Shown here in pieces: positions 23,175 to 24,647 of a DNA stretch of 24,647 nucleotides. The position numbers and the translations under genes are program-made. Positions within the stretch are counted from its first letter, which is position 1; every line of letters begins with the position of its first letter. The DNA comes from Aurantibrevibacter sp041749595 (GTDB taxonomy: Bacteria; Bacteroidota; Bacteroidia; Flavobacteriales; Flavobacteriaceae), in the NCBI GenBank assembly GCA_041749595.1, contig JBGTBA010000161.1:1-24647 (forward strand), read 5' to 3'. The notes below the pieces were generated by a model, which saw only the letters and a list, made by a program, of their open reading frames with translations, was not told where the DNA came from and did not search any database.

Positions 23175-24531
23175 TTAAAAAAGGGCTACTGGTTTCACAT
23201 TTAGTTTGTATTGGCCAGCTTCTATTGAAAAAAGAGCTTGTTTAATTTTAAGTTCGATTTTAAAATAGAGCCAACCTTTGGTCTGCTGTGGTTTTACCAT
23301 CAATTTTTTGAAGTTGAACCCTGCGGCGGCCATTATAAAGTTAATACTGTCACCGATCTGTCCTTTTAGGAAGTTCCTCGCTGCCCTATGGTCTGCTTTC
23401 AGGTGTCCTATGATGGGCTCTATGGCCGCCCTTCTGCGATGGTGCTTGCGTTTTTTTCGTTTTTGGTAAGCCGTGTCCCTTTTCAATGGGGGTTTGGGGA
23501 TATGGACCTGTGTGCCGCCCACTTGTTGTTTTCCCTGATAGCCCCTGTCCACAGTGGCCGTTCTAGGGAACTTCCCGGTCAGGGTTTCGGCCTGTTGCAG
23601 CACCTCTTCCAGGGTATGCCCGTCATACACATTGGTCTTAAAGGCCATGGCCCCCACGATGATCCCTGTCCTTTGGGTCAACACCACAGAGGCCCTGCAC
23701 CCGTACTCGTATTTCTTATGGGGCTTGCCCTTGCCCATACGGTAGACTTCCGGCTCGTGCAGGCTGTAGATCTTGTCCTTGCTGTTTTTTTCCTGGGCCA
23801 GTACCTTTTTAAAGAGTTCCAGTTCCCGGGCAAAGACCCCCGTGGCAAGTCTGCGCTCCAACTCCCTGACCAAACGTCCGGCAATGGTCCTGAGCTTGCG
23901 CTTGGCCGCATCGGCTTTTTTTCCGCGCTTGGGATGTGCGCCGTTGTAAGTGTCCCGAAGCAGTTGCTTGGAGGTTCGTTTGTAGCTTCCGCGCAGGGCA
24001 ATGCCCTCCTTTTTGGCCTTTTTGACGCACTTGTCGATGATCTTTTTGTGCAGTTTGGCATCGGTGGGGTACGTGATGTTCTTCTCCTGGGCGGTACTGT
24101 CCACGCTCAACATGGGGATCCTGCCCATCCTTGCCATGCTTGTCCACTGAATGCTTCAGGATCTTTTCCGCCCCTTCTTCCCCGATACGTTGTCTAAAGT
24201 GGGCCAGGTCGCTGGCAGCGCAGGGCCGGCCCCATTGCTGGTGGTGCTTCCCGCCAAAGTACTGAAAGTACGCGTTCATCTCCCAGTGCTCCCCCACCAG
24301 CTTTTCATCTGAGAGGTTGTAGATCGATTTGAGCGGCAATAGCGAGGCCATCAACCGAATGCTATGGGCCGGACGGCCCTTATCGGAATACAGACCGGAA
24401 AATTCAGCTTCAAAATACGTCCAATCGATCTCATTGGACAAAAGATAAAGCGGATGGTGGGGATTGAGCTGTTCCTTTAGGGCCGGTGCAAGAAAATTCA
24501 GCTGTCCGGCAGGCTTCTTTTTTGGGCGCAT
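23175..24531 (-). pseudogene. IS5-family transposase, frameshifted
   Basis: The DDE transposase of an IS5-type element begins at the Met at 24531 (MRPKKKPAGQLNFLAPALKE). The N-part includes LSNEIDWTYFEAEFSGLYSD, GRPAHSIRLMASLLPLKSIY and LAHFRQRIGEEGAEKILKHS. At the GGGG run 24114-24117 (CCCC in the gene sense) the frame changes, after which LSVDSTAQEKNITYPTDAKL (first Asp), TATVDRGYQG (second Asp) and RRRAAIEPIIGHLKADHR (Glu) complete the catalytic triad, ending KPVALF. Joined, the protein is of normal length, about 450 residues. The single indel in a homopolymer could be true decay, a programmed frameshift, or a sequencing error. I did not find convincing terminal inverted repeats, and the right end may lie beyond the window. 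Confidence 0.85.
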
Positions 24532-24647
24532 TTGACAGGGTTTTATACTGGAAGTTACAAAAAGCCGGTCATTTACGCAAGCGTTTTTAATGATGTTTAA
24601 ATTATAAAACATTAATATTCAAATGTTTATATCGTTTCTAAGGCTCG

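Noticed and set aside
23388..24197. 269-codon rightward frame inside the transposase region
   Set aside because: Antisense to the DDE transposase, and the reading shows no domain.
1..24647. CRISPR array, rRNA genes or long tandem DNA repeats
   Set aside because: No regularly spaced identical repeats and no rRNA-like sequence were found; the only protein-coding repeat is the octapeptide set at 13769-14062.
23136..24647. Terminal inverted repeats of the IS5-type element
   Set aside because: I compared the left and right flanks by eye and found no convincing matching ends; the right end may lie outside the window.

Overview
The window looks like a chromosome segment of a marine-type Flavobacteriia species (Bacteroidota). 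The evidence is a type IX secretion (T9SS) C-terminal sorting domain, Bacteroidota-style promoter boxes (TAnnTTTG), weak Shine-Dalgarno sequences, moderately AT-rich DNA, and flavobacterial housekeeping proteins: an OxyR with Cys199/Cys208, an acyl-CoA carboxylase, a PBP4-type lipoprotein and an EttA-type ABC-F protein.

Layout. Positions 65-1385 (-) are a scar of two decayed insertion sequences, an IS4-type fragment joined to an IS5-type fragment. Positions 1514-10384 are mostly ordinary chromosome: methylcrotonyl-CoA carboxylase beta subunit (-), a Gfo/Idh/MocA oxidoreductase, a 60-aa membrane protein and ettA (+), a 555-bp gene-poor gap, nudK (+), a PBP4-type DD-peptidase (-), a 65-aa conserved-looking protein with a perfect terminator, a lipocalin-like exported protein (+) and oxyR (-).

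The most interesting part is 10826-18325, four co-directional genes with gaps of 14, 45 and 10 bp. They encode (1) a 1447-aa T9SS-exported subtilisin-fold protein whose catalytic His position is Glu, with five NKLRA(V/I)VN repeats and a duplicated Cys-bounded domain at both ends; (2) a protein with a predicted periplasmic TPR region, one membrane span and a complete class III adenylate cyclase domain; (3) a three-span membrane protein resembling Pycsar effectors (PycTM); and (4) an HD-domain phosphohydrolase. I read this as a candidate envelope-sensing cyclic-nucleotide module: an exported protein, a sensor cyclase, a membrane effector, and an HD enzyme that may tune or terminate the signal. 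The grouping and the family calls come from the sequence; the function is inference.

Positions 18326-22184 hold an eroded alcohol dehydrogenase, a Tat-exported TIM-barrel isomerase-like protein, a PaiB-like FMN-binding protein, a double-NIPSNAP protein, an amidohydrolase stub and tRNA-Arg(ACG), followed by two tRNA-like relics split by palindromes. Positions 22185-24531 hold apt, an overlapping convergent 50-aa gene with a GTG start, two micro-ORFs of uncertain reality, and a frameshifted IS5-family transposase. No CRISPR array or rRNA gene was seen.
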